The notes: a model not told the origin generated them from the sequence alone. A DNA stretch of 64,000 nt from Paenibacillaceae bacterium (GCA_900766135.1 CAAFUF010000057.1:1-64000), one strand, 5' to 3'; counted from the stretch's first letter, positions 16,718-25,235 are shown. A program made the numbers and translations.

Positions 16718-17965
16718 CTAACGTTCGCCTTCTCTCCCATGAAACGAATAACTGATCTTCCCCATCACCACGGGACGAGCCGCCCCGGTTACGCCGGGCA
16801 GGTTATTCGGCCGCCCGGCCAGCGTACAGCCGGCCAACAGCGCGAATGCCACCGCTTCTTTGGCGTCGCTGCTGTAGCCCAAATCTTCTTGCTTCATTAC
16901 GCTGACGCCCATCGCGTTCATCTCTTCCCGAAGCATGTTCATCAGCACGGGATTATGACTCCCGCCTCCCCCGACGATCAACGCGTCGGCAACGTGCCGA
17001 TCCCGAACGAAACGCCGGTATCCTTCGCCGATCGTCCATGCGGTAAGCCGTGTGACGGTGGCCACCAGATCTTCGGCCGAAAGGCGGTTTCGGTCGTGGT
17101 ATTCCAGCACCCGATCGACGTAAGACGCGCTAAAGAGCTCCCTCCCGGTCGATTTCGGAATCGGCTGGCGATAGTAGGGCTCCTGCATCAGCAGTTCCAG
17201 CAGCTTGCCATCAACCCTGCCGCGTCCGGCCATGCTTCCGCCGGCATCCATCGTCTCCTTGCCTTGCGTCAGCCGGGCCACTACGCCGTCGATCAGAACG
17301 TTTCCGGGCCCCGTATCAAACGCGTACACTTGATCCGCTCGGCAGCCTCCAGGCAGGACGGTCAGGTTGCCGATGCCGCCGATATTTTGCAGCAGGAGCG
17401 TCCGCTTCGTCTCCCGGTACAGCAAATATTCCGTGTAGGGGACCAACGGCGCTCCCTGACCGCCTGCCGCCAGGTCGGCGACACGAAAATCGGAAACGCA
17501 AGGAATTCCCGTCCGCTCCGCGATCACGGCTCCTTCGCCGATTTGCACCGTATAACGTAAATCCAGGCCGTCCAAGATGTTCGACTCCGGCGCGTGATAA
17601 ATCGTCTGTCCGTGCGAACCGATCCAGGCAATGTCGGCGGGGGTTAACCCGGCTTTGCGAATCACGGCAAGCGCCGCTTGGGCGAACAACTCGCCGAGCC
17701 ATACGTTGAGCCTTCCGACCCGGTCGATCGTCGCTTGCCTCGGTTCAAACAACGCGAAGATTTCCTCCCTTGCCTTCTCAGGGTAGGGCAGATTCTCGAA
17801 CGCCAACAGCCGCGCTTCCAATTGGCCAGTCCCGCTCAGATCCCCCCGGATCTCCACCACGGCGGCATCGATGCCGTCGACCGAAGTTCCCGACATCAAC
17901 CCAACTGCATAACGGCGGACGGCGTCGGCTCCTTCCGAACGTTTCGCAACCCCCTTCACCTTCAT
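16718..17965 (-). CDS. anmK: Anhydro-N-acetylmuramic acid kinase
   Basis: A 415-residue AnmK: it opens 1,6-anhydro-MurNAc and phosphorylates it to MurNAc-6-phosphate. Signature motifs are GLMSGTSVDGIDAAVV at about 22-37, GSHGQTIYH, QIGEGAVIAERTGIP and DFRVADLAAGGQGAPLVP. Its ATG overlaps the TGA of the upstream permease gene (ATGA), so it is firmly in the operon. The N-terminus is about 18 residues longer than usual. The product feeds MurQ, encoded at the head of the operon. Confidence 0.93.
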   Translation of the reverse strand: MKVKGVAKRSEGADAVRRYAVGLMSGTSVDGIDAAVVEIRGDLSGTGQLEARLLAFENLPYPEKAREEIFALFEPRQATIDRVGRLNVWLGELFAQAALAVIRKAGLTPADIAWIGSHGQTIYHAPESNILDGLDLRYTVQIGEGAVIAERTGIPCVSDFRVADLAAGGQGAPLVPYTEYLLYRETKRTLLLQNIGGIGNLTVLPGGCRADQVYAFDTGPGNVLIDGVVARLTQGKETMDAGGSMAGRGRVDGKLLELLMQEPYYRQPIPKSTGRELFSASYVDRVLEYHDRNRLSAEDLVATVTRLTAWTIGEGYRRFVRDRHVADALIVGGGGSHNPVLMNMLREEMNAMGVSVMKQEDLGYSSDAKEAVAFALLAGCTLAGRPNNLPGVTGAARPVVMGKISYSFHGREGER

Positions 17966-18825
17966 CAGCCCTTCACCGCCCCTACGGTTACGCCTTCCAG
18001 GAAGTATTTCTGAAGGCTGAAGAACAAGACAAACATCGGCAACGCCGATATGGTCGCTCCAGCCATCATAGGGGCAAAATACGTCGTGTTGGCAAACCGG
18101 AAGTTTTTGAGACCCACCTGGATCGTTTGCATGTCCATCGTGTTCGTGACGAGAAACGGCCAGAAGAACGTGTTCCAGCTGTCCATGAAGGTCAAGATCG
18201 CCATGACCGCCATGACGGTTTTGGACAACGGCAGGACGATCTTGGTGAACATTTGCAACTGATTGCAGCCTTCCACCTTCGCACATTCCAGAATCTCCGT
18301 CGGAATCGAGGTCATAAATTGCTTGGCGAGGAAAATGTTGTACACCGTCACCAGTCCCGGCAAAATCAACGCTCCGTACGTATTTTCGATCTGAAACACG
18401 TTGACGATCAAGATATAGAGCGGCACCTGGGTCACTTGGTAAGGAATCATCATCGCGCACAGCAAAATCGTAAACAGCACCGTTCTGCCGCGGAAGCGAA
18501 TTTTGGAAAAGGCGTAACCCGCCAAGGTAGCAAAAACGACGTTAAACACCATCACGCTGGACGCCACGATCAGCGAGTTGAGCAGCCAGCGGTAAGAATG
18601 CTCGCTATAATCGAAGAAAAAACGGTAGGAGTCCAGAGAGATCTTGCCCGGCCATAAGGAGTAGCTCAGCGCACCCGCTTCTACGGGATCGCCGAAGGAG
18701 GAGATGATCATGAAATAGATCGGAAACAGCGTCGCGAGCGCGAAAAGCAGAAGAACGAGCATCAGCCATGCGTTGCGGATTCGTTTGACTTGTTTATGCC
18801 CGGTATGAGTGCTGTATAGCGCCAT
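17965..18825 (-). CDS. Carbohydrate ABC transporter permease (MalG type)
   Basis: A 286-residue inner permease with six predicted membrane segments and the EAA-type loop (ILECAKVEGCNQ...IVLPLSK) that contacts the ATPase. It pairs with the permease encoded just upstream and with the binding protein at 19856-21310. No ATPase is encoded here, as is common for sugar importers of this group that share an MsmX-type ATPase. Context suggests a MurNAc-containing substrate. Confidence 0.88.
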   Translation of the reverse strand: MALYSTHTGHKQVKRIRNAWLMLVLLLFALATLFPIYFMIISSFGDPVEAGALSYSLWPGKISLDSYRFFFDYSEHSYRWLLNSLIVASSVMVFNVVFATLAGYAFSKIRFRGRTVLFTILLCAMMIPYQVTQVPLYILIVNVFQIENTYGALILPGLVTVYNIFLAKQFMTSIPTEILECAKVEGCNQLQMFTKIVLPLSKTVMAVMAILTFMDSWNTFFWPFLVTNTMDMQTIQVGLKNFRFANTTYFAPMMAGATISALPMFVLFFSLQKYFLEGVTVGAVKG

Positions 18826-18846
18826 GGTTCATCCTCCTCTCGCGCG

Positions 18847-19770
18847 CTAATATTCGATGTCGCTGCCCATGAACTTGAACTGGATCAGCGAAATGCCGGC
18901 AATAATCACCGTCAGGATCAAGGATTGTGCCGCCGCCTCTCCGAATTCGAAATATTTGAACGCATTGTTGAAAATCAGCAGCCCTACCATCGTCGTCGCG
19001 TTGTCCGGACCGCCGCCGGTCATCAGATAGGCGTTCTGGAACACCTGGAACGAACCGATGATTCCCGTGACGAGCAGGAACAACGTCGTTGGCTTGAGGC
19101 ACGGGATGACGATATGCCAGAGCTTCTGAAAGAACGAGGCCCCGTCCAGCTCGGCCGCTTCATAATAACTGTGATCGATGCCAAGCAGCGCGGCCAAGTA
19201 GATGATAATGCTCGTGCCATGGCTGGACAGCCAGGCCATCAGCACCAACGAGAACATCGCCGTTGCGCTGGAGCCAAGCCAGTTCTGGTTCGTGATCCCG
19301 AACAGGCCAAGCAGCTGGTTCAAAATCCCGCTCGTCATCGGGTCGAATATCCACAGCCAGACAACCGATAACGCCACGCCGGAAGCGACCGCAGGCAAAT
19401 AATAGATGGCTTTAAATGTCGTTTGCAGCCCTTTCCGCAACGGGAGGATCATAATCGCCACGGCAAAGGACAGGAACAAGGAAACGGGAACGGTCAGGAT
19501 CGTATAAACGACCGTGTTTTTGATCGATTTCCAGAACAGGGAGTCCGAGAAGGTGTTCGCGTAATTCTCCAAACCGACGAACTCGGAGCCCAGCGGTTTG
19601 TATTCCTGGAAACTGATGATCAAGGCGCTGACAACGGGATAGGCCGTAAACACCGCGTAAACGACCAGAGCCACGGCGATAAAGGCATAAGCCCAGGTGG
19701 TGTCTCCTTTCAACCGCAGCGTTTTCTTCTTTGTCGAGCCTGCCGTCCGCACTTTTGCCAACTGGGCCAT
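18847..19770 (-). CDS. Carbohydrate ABC transporter permease (MalF/UgpA type)
   Basis: A 307-residue permease with six membrane segments after a basic N-terminus (STKKKTLRLKGD). The EAA loop is visible (YYEAAELDGASFFQKL...P). It is the MalF-type partner of the downstream permease. A stem-loop between it and the binding-protein gene probably lowers its expression relative to the binding protein. Confidence 0.88.
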   Translation of the reverse strand: MAQLAKVRTAGSTKKKTLRLKGDTTWAYAFIAVALVVYAVFTAYPVVSALIISFQEYKPLGSEFVGLENYANTFSDSLFWKSIKNTVVYTILTVPVSLFLSFAVAIMILPLRKGLQTTFKAIYYLPAVASGVALSVVWLWIFDPMTSGILNQLLGLFGITNQNWLGSSATAMFSLVLMAWLSSHGTSIIIYLAALLGIDHSYYEAAELDGASFFQKLWHIVIPCLKPTTLFLLVTGIIGSFQVFQNAYLMTGGGPDNATTMVGLLIFNNAFKYFEFGEAAAQSLILTVIIAGISLIQFKFMGSDIEY

Positions 19771-19797
19771 GATGTCCAGACTCCTTTTCGCTAGTGT

Positions 19798-19845
19798 AAA
19801 AAAACGGTTCGGATAGCCGCAAGATGAACCGCGCGGCTATCCGAA
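19798..19845 (-). terminator. Intercistronic stem-loop with T-tail
   Basis: Perfect 13-base arms at 19808-19820 and 19833-19845, followed on the minus strand by seven T. It lies between the binding-protein gene and the first permease gene and probably acts as a partial terminator and mRNA stabiliser that raises the binding protein level. Confidence 0.75.
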
Positions 19846-19855
19846 TCCTTGCCGT

Positions 19856-21310
19856 CTAGTCGATGACGACGCCGTCTTCGCCGAACCGCTTGATCGCTTC
19901 GCTCTTGACGGCTTCGTACATCTCCTCCGGCGTGATTTCGTCGGCTAGCAAGGCTTGCAGTTTGGGGATGATGACCTCGTCCTCCAGCTTGATCGCCTGA
20001 GCGCCGAGTTCCACCGGAATGTCCGGTCGCGCCGGGTTGGCATGGGACAACAGCGTCTCTACCGCGGCTACGTTATCCGGATTGCGGTTCACCGTCATTT
20101 CCTTCGCCGCATCTCTGCCGCTCTTCGTGATATGCGCTGCAAACAGGTCGTTGTTCGTCGTGGCCGCAACCTTGCCGCTGGCCAAGAAATAGGCCGCTTT
20201 CACGACGTTTGCTTTATGTTCGGCGGTGGGCTCCTTCTTGCCGCGGAAGGTGACGTAACCGTCCACAACCGTGCTGGAGATCGGTTCTTGCCCGAGGAAC
20301 ATCGGCACCGGGAGCACGATGTATTCCACCGGAATGCTGCCGGCGACGGCGCTGCCGTCATTCGCTTTCAGCTTCTCGTTGTTCTGGTTCGCCGAGTTCT
20401 CGAAGGTCGCCAGACCTTTACCGGTAATCATGGTTTGGCCGGTCAGGAACATGTTCCAGCGTTTGCCGGCGTCGACGGAGCTCAGCTCCTTCGGCATCGA
20501 GCCGTCATCAATCAGCTGCCGCACCGCCTTCAGCACTTCCAGATAATTTTTGCTGGTATAGGCAAATTTCAAATCCTTCGTAAACGCCGCAGGCATGCCT
20601 GCATTTTTAATCAAAATGTTCAAATAGTCCTTGGCCGTAACGCCGGACGTAGCGAAGACGAAACCGTAGCGTTTGGTCGTATCGCCTTCCTTGACGACGC
20701 CTTTTTTGATCGCTTCGCGGAACTCCTCGTACGTCCATCCGTTTTGCTGCACGCTTTTCCAGTCGATCCCCGCTTCTTCGAGGAATTGCTTGTTGCCGCC
20801 AAGCGCGTGGACTTCCATGTAAGCCGGAAACCCGTACAATCCGTCGGCCTTCTTCATGTATTCGAGCGGCGCCGGATCATAGTCCGCGATCATTTCCGGG
20901 GTAACGGTGTCGGTAATGTCCATCAGCATGCCTTGCTGCACGTATTTGGAAATGCCGTCCGAGCCGATAAAGGCGATATCCGGAGGACTGCCGGCATTCA
21001 CTTGGGTATCCAGTTTCTGCGTCATGTCTTCCCAGCTGGCAGGTTCGATTTTTAAGGTCAAATGGGGATAAAGGGCGTTGAAGTCTTTTTCCATTTGCTC
21101 GAAGTTACTTTGGAAATTGCCGGAAACCGGCGGGAGCAGCGCGGTGATCGTGTCTTTGGCCTCGGCCGGGACGTTTGCCGCACCCCCGGAATTGTTCGGG
21201 GCCGCGGCGTTGCCGCCATTTGCGGCATTGTTCCCCGAGCCGCATGCCGTCAATAAGCCCATCGACATGGTGAAAGCCAAAATAGATGCCAGCACATGCA
21301 TTTTTCTCAT
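19856..21310 (-). CDS. Extracellular solute-binding lipoprotein of the MurNAc-cluster ABC importer
   Basis: A 484-residue family 1 binding protein. The lipoprotein signal ends in LLTAC with lipidated Cys23, followed by a Gly/Asn/Ala-rich linker. The mature part has the bilobal MalE-like fold (ALYPHLTLKIEPASWEDMTQKL; GSPPDIAFIGSD). Its start overlaps the murQ stop as ATGA, so it is translated together with the MurNAc-6-P etherase. Binding of a peptidoglycan-derived amino sugar is inferred from this context only. Confidence 0.88.
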   Translation of the reverse strand: MRKMHVLASILAFTMSMGLLTACGSGNNAANGGNAAAPNNSGGAANVPAEAKDTITALLPPVSGNFQSNFEQMEKDFNALYPHLTLKIEPASWEDMTQKLDTQVNAGSPPDIAFIGSDGISKYVQQGMLMDITDTVTPEMIADYDPAPLEYMKKADGLYGFPAYMEVHALGGNKQFLEEAGIDWKSVQQNGWTYEEFREAIKKGVVKEGDTTKRYGFVFATSGVTAKDYLNILIKNAGMPAAFTKDLKFAYTSKNYLEVLKAVRQLIDDGSMPKELSSVDAGKRWNMFLTGQTMITGKGLATFENSANQNNEKLKANDGSAVAGSIPVEYIVLPVPMFLGQEPISSTVVDGYVTFRGKKEPTAEHKANVVKAAYFLASGKVAATTNNDLFAAHITKSGRDAAKEMTVNRNPDNVAAVETLLSHANPARPDIPVELGAQAIKLEDEVIIPKLQALLADEITPEEMYEAVKSEAIKRFGEDGVVID

Positions 21311-22254
21311 GAATGAAATCCTCCCCCTGGATTATCGTGCGAAACGACTTCGTTTTGCTTGCGGATGGCCCGTTTGAGATTGCCATCGCACTCGTTTAAG
21401 ACGTGTTCAGCCGCCTTGGCTTCCATGCCCGTTTGGATCATCAGAATCGCCAGCTTGCAGTTCAGCGACGCCTGCTCCAATACTTTGGCCGCCGTCTCGC
21501 TGTCGACCCCGGTGGCGGCTTTGATGATGCGAACGGAACGGTCATACAGCTTTTTGTTGTTGGCTTTCAAGTCGACCATCAAGTTGTTGTAGGTTTTCCC
21601 CAACTTCACCATCGTGCAGGTGGTGAGCATATTAAGCACCAGCTTCTGCGCCGTACCCGCTTTGAGCCGGGTCGACCCCATAATGGCCTCCGGCCCCACG
21701 ACGGGAGCGATGCAAATATCGCAAATCGACTCGAGCTTCGAAGCTTTGTTGTTCACGATCCCGATGGTCGCCGCCCCCAGCTCGGCGGCTTTCGTTAGGC
21801 CGGCGATAACGAAGCTGGCGCTGCCGCTGGCGGAAATGCCGATCACGGCGTCCTTGTCCGTCACCCCAAGCCGTTCGATTAACGCGATCCCCTCCTCTTC
21901 GCTATCCTCAAAGCCTTCGACTGCCACTCTTAAGGCGAGATCTCCTCCGGCGATATGACCTTGCACCAGTGCCGGATCAACGCCGAAAGTGGGCGGACAT
22001 TCCGACGCGTCGAGCACTCCCAATCTCCCGGAGGTCCCTGCCCCTATATAAAACATTCTTCCACCCTGCTTGAGCAGATGATGTAGAAGATCCACCGCCT
22101 TGGTGATCTGTGGAATTTCCGCAGCTACGGAGGCGGGCACCGTGGCATCCTCCCGATTGAGCAGACGCAGCATTTCTTCGGTCGAGCATTCATCAATCAT
22201 TTGCGTGTTCCGGTTGATGGCCTCCGTCGTCAGCCCTGCAAAATATTCTTCCAT
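21307..22254 (-). CDS. murQ: N-acetylmuramic acid 6-phosphate etherase
   Basis: A 315-residue MurQ, the enzyme that cleaves the lactyl ether of MurNAc-6-phosphate to GlcNAc-6-phosphate and D-lactate. SIS domain features are clear: GAGTSGRLGVLDASECPPTFG with the catalytic glutamate, GISASGSASFVIAGL and NMLTTCTMVKLGK. It is first gene of the seven-gene operon ending at 14539. A promoter with a strong inverted repeat lies 60-90 bases upstream. GAGGAG is the likely ribosome binding site, though somewhat distant from ATG 22254. Confidence 0.96.
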   Translation of the reverse strand: MEEYFAGLTTEAINRNTQMIDECSTEEMLRLLNREDATVPASVAAEIPQITKAVDLLHHLLKQGGRMFYIGAGTSGRLGVLDASECPPTFGVDPALVQGHIAGGDLALRVAVEGFEDSEEEGIALIERLGVTDKDAVIGISASGSASFVIAGLTKAAELGAATIGIVNNKASKLESICDICIAPVVGPEAIMGSTRLKAGTAQKLVLNMLTTCTMVKLGKTYNNLMVDLKANNKKLYDRSVRIIKAATGVDSETAAKVLEQASLNCKLAILMIQTGMEAKAAEHVLNECDGNLKRAIRKQNEVVSHDNPGGGFHS

Positions 22255-22312
22255 GGCGTTTTCATTCTCCTCACTGAGGATCTGGTCTGATCCACTCGTA
22301 TCTTGAGTCTTA

Positions 22313-22341
22313 GTTTAAAGTGGAAAACTTTACATCGTCAA
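22313..22341 (-). promoter_or_regulatory. Promoter of the murQ operon with embedded inverted repeat
   Basis: On the minus strand, TTGACG (22336-22341) and TTAAAC (22313-22318) are 17 bases apart. Between and overlapping them stands TAAAGT-N5-ACTTTA (22316-22332), a perfect inverted repeat placed where a repressor would block RNA polymerase. It is a likely MurR operator. Confidence 0.65.
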
Positions 22342-22403
22342 TAGATTTTGAAATAAAATTTTACTGTGTAATTTATTTTTGATTTTTTACTCCCTTTTTC
22401 AAC

Positions 22404-22438
22404 AAAAAAAGACATCGGATCGCAGGATCCCATGTCTT
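22404..22438 (-). terminator. Intrinsic terminator of the MurR/RpiR gene
   Basis: A stem of about 13 base pairs with two mismatches (arms 22409-22421 and 22425-22438), followed on the minus strand by seven T, 18 bases after the regulator's stop codon. Confidence 0.85.
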
Positions 22439-22455
22439 CGAACGTTTCGTAATGG

Positions 22456-23319
22456 TTATCTCTTGTGTTTGCCGGCCAAAATATTGTGCGTTTTGGACAA
22501 ATATTTCTTCACGCTCCGGTATTCCGCGCTGGCCACTCCGGCGAACAGCATATCGATCACCGTGAGCATCGCGATACGCGAACCCATCGCCCCGCTGCGC
22601 ATCGTCACCTCCGGTGTGGAAATGCCAAGCAGGATATCCGCTTTATCGGCGAGCTCGCTTCTGTTGTATTTCGTGATGGCGATGGTAGTGGCGGTGTTCT
22701 TCTTGGCGATGTCGAGCGTCTCCAGAATCTCCACCGTATCGCCGGAATTGGAGACAAAGATCGCGACGTCTCCTTTGCCCAGCAGCGTCGCCGCCGTCAG
22801 TTGGCTATGCCCGTCGGTATACGCATGGCTCATCTTATTAATTCTTGAGAATTTCTGCTCCCCGTCCCGGCATACCAAACCGGAGGCGCCGATACCGAAG
22901 AATACGATGCGGTTCGAAACTCGCAGCGCTTTGACGGCACGGGCAACCTCGCCGCGGTCCAGCACGCTTAGCGTGTCCTCGATGGACTTCATGTTGTTGC
23001 GCGAGATATTGGATATAATCGTGTCCAGGTCATCTCCGGGTTGGATATCGGTATATTGGTCCTTGCGCTCGTCGTCCATGGAGCCCAGCGCCGCCGAAAT
23101 ACTGACGATAAAGCTTCGATAGCCGCTGTAGCCCATCGTTTTGCAGAAACGGAGTACGGAAGCGTCGCTTGTCTTGCTGAGCTTGGCCAAGCTTTTGATC
23201 GACAGGTGGGGAATTTCCTCCATGTTGGCCAAGATATATTCCGCTACCAAACGCTCAACCGGCGTCAGGTTCTCCTTCATATCGCGGATTTTAATCAGAA
23301 TATTATCGTTAATCGCCAT
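22456..23319 (-). CDS. MurR/RpiR family transcriptional regulator
   Basis: A 287-residue RpiR-type regulator: an N-terminal helix-turn-helix (SIKSLAKLSKTSDASVLRFCKTMG) and a C-terminal SIS sugar-phosphate-binding domain (FFGIGASGLVCRDGEQKFSRI; FVSNSGDTVEILE). It lies immediately upstream of, and codirectional with, the murQ operon but has its own terminator. By analogy with MurR it should sense MurNAc-6-phosphate and repress the operon. The start has AGGTAA upstream, moderately convincing. Confidence 0.9.
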   Translation of the reverse strand: MAINDNILIKIRDMKENLTPVERLVAEYILANMEEIPHLSIKSLAKLSKTSDASVLRFCKTMGYSGYRSFIVSISAALGSMDDERKDQYTDIQPGDDLDTIISNISRNNMKSIEDTLSVLDRGEVARAVKALRVSNRIVFFGIGASGLVCRDGEQKFSRINKMSHAYTDGHSQLTAATLLGKGDVAIFVSNSGDTVEILETLDIAKKNTATTIAITKYNRSELADKADILLGISTPEVTMRSGAMGSRIAMLTVIDMLFAGVASAEYRSVKKYLSKTHNILAGKHKR

Positions 23320-23726
23320 TTTCTTTACCTACTCACTATGGTTATGATTACTAGACTTGCATTCATATATTAAGCGCAAACCTGACAAAAAACAAGCAAG
23401 CCATGTGAATTTTCTGGAAATTCGCTTGCAATGGTTTGGCAATTTATTTTAAAGTTAATATATCTTTATGAGTTTAATTTACGAATATTATTATCGCAAT
23501 GTAAAAGCCAAACCCCGATTCTTCCCAACGTCGGCTTGAAATCATTCAGACAGATTTCCTACAGGGTGTCGGTTCGAACAGCATAGTAAATTATCCCCAT
23601 ATCTGGATGATGTGTCGATGTGTCATGCCTGGACTTTCAGACTTGCATGGGAAGGGGTTTGGGGCGAACTATTCTGGAAATGATGGAGTAGGAATCGCAA
23701 TAACGAATAGGAGGAGGAAATGGAAC
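23320..23726. other. Noncoding gap between the MurR gene and the VOC gene
   Basis: About 400 bases without a gene. It holds a terminator-like hairpin (separate entry) and AT-rich sequence at 23440-23510 that could carry the divergent promoters. The remainder (23520-23700) shows no recognisable structure. Confidence 0.5.
23387..23429 (-). promoter_or_regulatory. Terminator-like hairpin in the leader region of the MurR gene
   Basis: Arms GCAAGC-(5)-GAATTT (23396-23412) and AAATTCGCTTGC (23418-23429) can pair around TCTGG. On the minus strand, TTGTTTTTT follows. It lies 68-110 bases upstream of the regulator start and could be an attenuator, or an operator because of its symmetry. Confidence 0.5.
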
Positions 23727-24158
23727 ATGCCTATTGACGCTTATTTGTACTTCGACGGCAACTGCCGCGAAGCGGTCGAGTTTTATGCCAAAGCATTTGG
23801 CGTAGAGAAGCCGCAGATCATGACCTTCGGAGAAGCGCATTCCGCCGAGCCGAATCATACGCTTCCCGAAGAAGCGAAGGACCGGGTCATGCACGCCAAC
23901 CTAAAGGTCAGCGGCAGTAACCTGATGTTCTCCGACGTGTTCCCGGGTTCGCCCTATACCGTCGGAACCAATATCAGTTTGGCGCTCGTCAGCCAAAACC
24001 GCGAAGAAATCACTTTTGCTTTCGAGCGGCTGAAGGAAGGCGGCTCGGTCCGCATGGAGCTGCAGGAAACGTTCTGGAGCCCCTGCTACGGCAACGTTAC
24101 GGACCGTTACGGCATCGAGTGGCAGCTTAGTTACGACGACGGAAGAAACGGCATGTAA
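23727..24158 (+). CDS. VOC family protein (PhnB/glyoxalase-like)
   Basis: A 143-residue vicinal-oxygen-chelate fold protein of the PhnB-like group. It has the characteristic N-terminus (DAYLYFDGNCREAVEFYAKAFG) and the DRYGIEWQL end. Such proteins bind a metal or small ligand, and the function of most is unknown. ATG 23727 is nine bases after AGGAGG; a longer frame upstream lacks a good start. Its stop codon directly abuts that of the nitroreductase gene on the other strand. Confidence 0.88.
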   Translation: MPIDAYLYFDGNCREAVEFYAKAFGVEKPQIMTFGEAHSAEPNHTLPEEAKDRVMHANLKVSGSNLMFSDVFPGSPYTVGTNISLALVSQNREEITFAFERLKEGGSVRMELQETFWSPCYGNVTDRYGIEWQLSYDDGRNGM

Positions 24159-25181
24159 TTAAAATTCGAACCGGATCACGCGGGGAGCGGCTAATTTCGC
24201 TGGCGGATGGACTTTCTCGCCTCCCAGCTCCAGCACCGCCGCGATCCGCTCCCCCGGTTCGACGCCATAAAGCCGACACTGCTGCGGATCGTAAATCCAT
24301 TCGGGTCTGGTTCGGCGCACGCCCCAAGGTTTGGATTTGGCCAACAGCTCAAAGTTCTGGATCAGGCAACACACCGCTGCGTAATCCTCCTCTCGCTTGT
24401 GCGGATCCGGCTCTACCTTGGCCACGACGAGGAGACGCGCCTTCGCACTTCCCGGAATGGCCGCCTGAACATTTCCGCCCGTTTCCCCACCGGTCACGAA
24501 GATAAATCTCCACGGTTCCCTCATCCCGTCATTCGGCGCCCAAACTGCGCCGTTCAGCGTTTCGAGAATGCTGCGCTCGGAAAGCGCCGCGGCATCAGAA
24601 AGTATCTCCGAATGCGCTCCCCCCCCTTGGAGGACCGTCCATTTTTGCTCTGCCGGCGTTCTTTTCCGCCCTTTCGGCACCTTGTCGAAATAACCCATAT
24701 GCAAAATACCGACGAATCTCTCGCCTTCCCGCACGCCGATTCTCGCTAAAAACGACTCGCTTTGCACAAACGGTTCCGTATCCCATAACGCGCCTAAACC
24801 GCGCTCCCAGGCCAGCAGCTGCAACGTCTGCATTATACTGCAGGCAGCGGCGTAATTTTCATCGCTTTGGCGCTGGTCGGCGCCGGATTCCGCCACGACG
24901 ATCAGATGCGCGGGAATATCCGTTACCCTTTTGGTAATCAGTTTGGTAGGGACCAGTTTGCCCAGCCTGCTGTCCATCATCTTGGCCATCATGTAGTCCG
25001 CGAGCCGCTCTCTCGATTCCGGCGTACCGGCGTAAATGCAGCGCCACCGCGGCGTTCCTTCGGATTCATATAATTCCGCCGCCTCGTTTATAAGAGCCAC
25101 GACCAGTTCCTCAGATACCGGTGAAGCGTTAAATTTCCGGATCGTCCGGCGCTCTCGAATCGTTTGGGAGAATTCCATCAT
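24159..25181 (-). CDS. Nitroreductase family protein with two tandem domains
   Basis: About 340 residues, nearly twice a single nitroreductase. The first domain (about 1-195) starts with the typical RERRTIRKFNASPVSEE and contains AACSIMQTLQLLAWERGLGALW. The second (about 200-340) repeats the pattern (SILETLNGAVWAPNDGMREPWRF; AAVCCLIQNFELLAKSKPWG) but lacks a full N-terminal FMN-binding RRS/T-x-R motif. Such FMN enzymes normally work as dimers; here two halves are fused. Three ATG codons in a row (25184, 25181, 25178) follow GAGGGG; the second is used for spacing. It is probably controlled by the adjacent MarR regulator. Confidence 0.85.
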   Translation of the reverse strand: MMEFSQTIRERRTIRKFNASPVSEELVVALINEAAELYESEGTPRWRCIYAGTPESRERLADYMMAKMMDSRLGKLVPTKLITKRVTDIPAHLIVVAESGADQRQSDENYAAACSIMQTLQLLAWERGLGALWDTEPFVQSESFLARIGVREGERFVGILHMGYFDKVPKGRKRTPAEQKWTVLQGGGAHSEILSDAAALSERSILETLNGAVWAPNDGMREPWRFIFVTGGETGGNVQAAIPGSAKARLLVVAKVEPDPHKREEDYAAVCCLIQNFELLAKSKPWGVRRTRPEWIYDPQQCRLYGVEPGERIAAVLELGGEKVHPPAKLAAPRVIRFEF

Positions 25182-25204
25182 CATACCCCTCTCATGCCTA
25201 TTTT

Positions 25205-25218
25205 GTTTACTAGTAAAC
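25205..25218. promoter_or_regulatory. Perfect 14-base palindrome upstream of the nitroreductase gene
   Basis: GTTTACTAGTAAAC lies 24 bases upstream of the nitroreductase start, between it and the stop of the MarR gene. A near copy stands upstream of the MarR gene, so it is a likely MarR operator. Confidence 0.7.
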
Positions 25219-25235
25219 TATAATTTTAAAAAAAT

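Noticed and set aside
19955..21055. 366-codon open frame on the plus strand
   Set aside because: It is antisense to the solute-binding lipoprotein gene, with no family resemblance.
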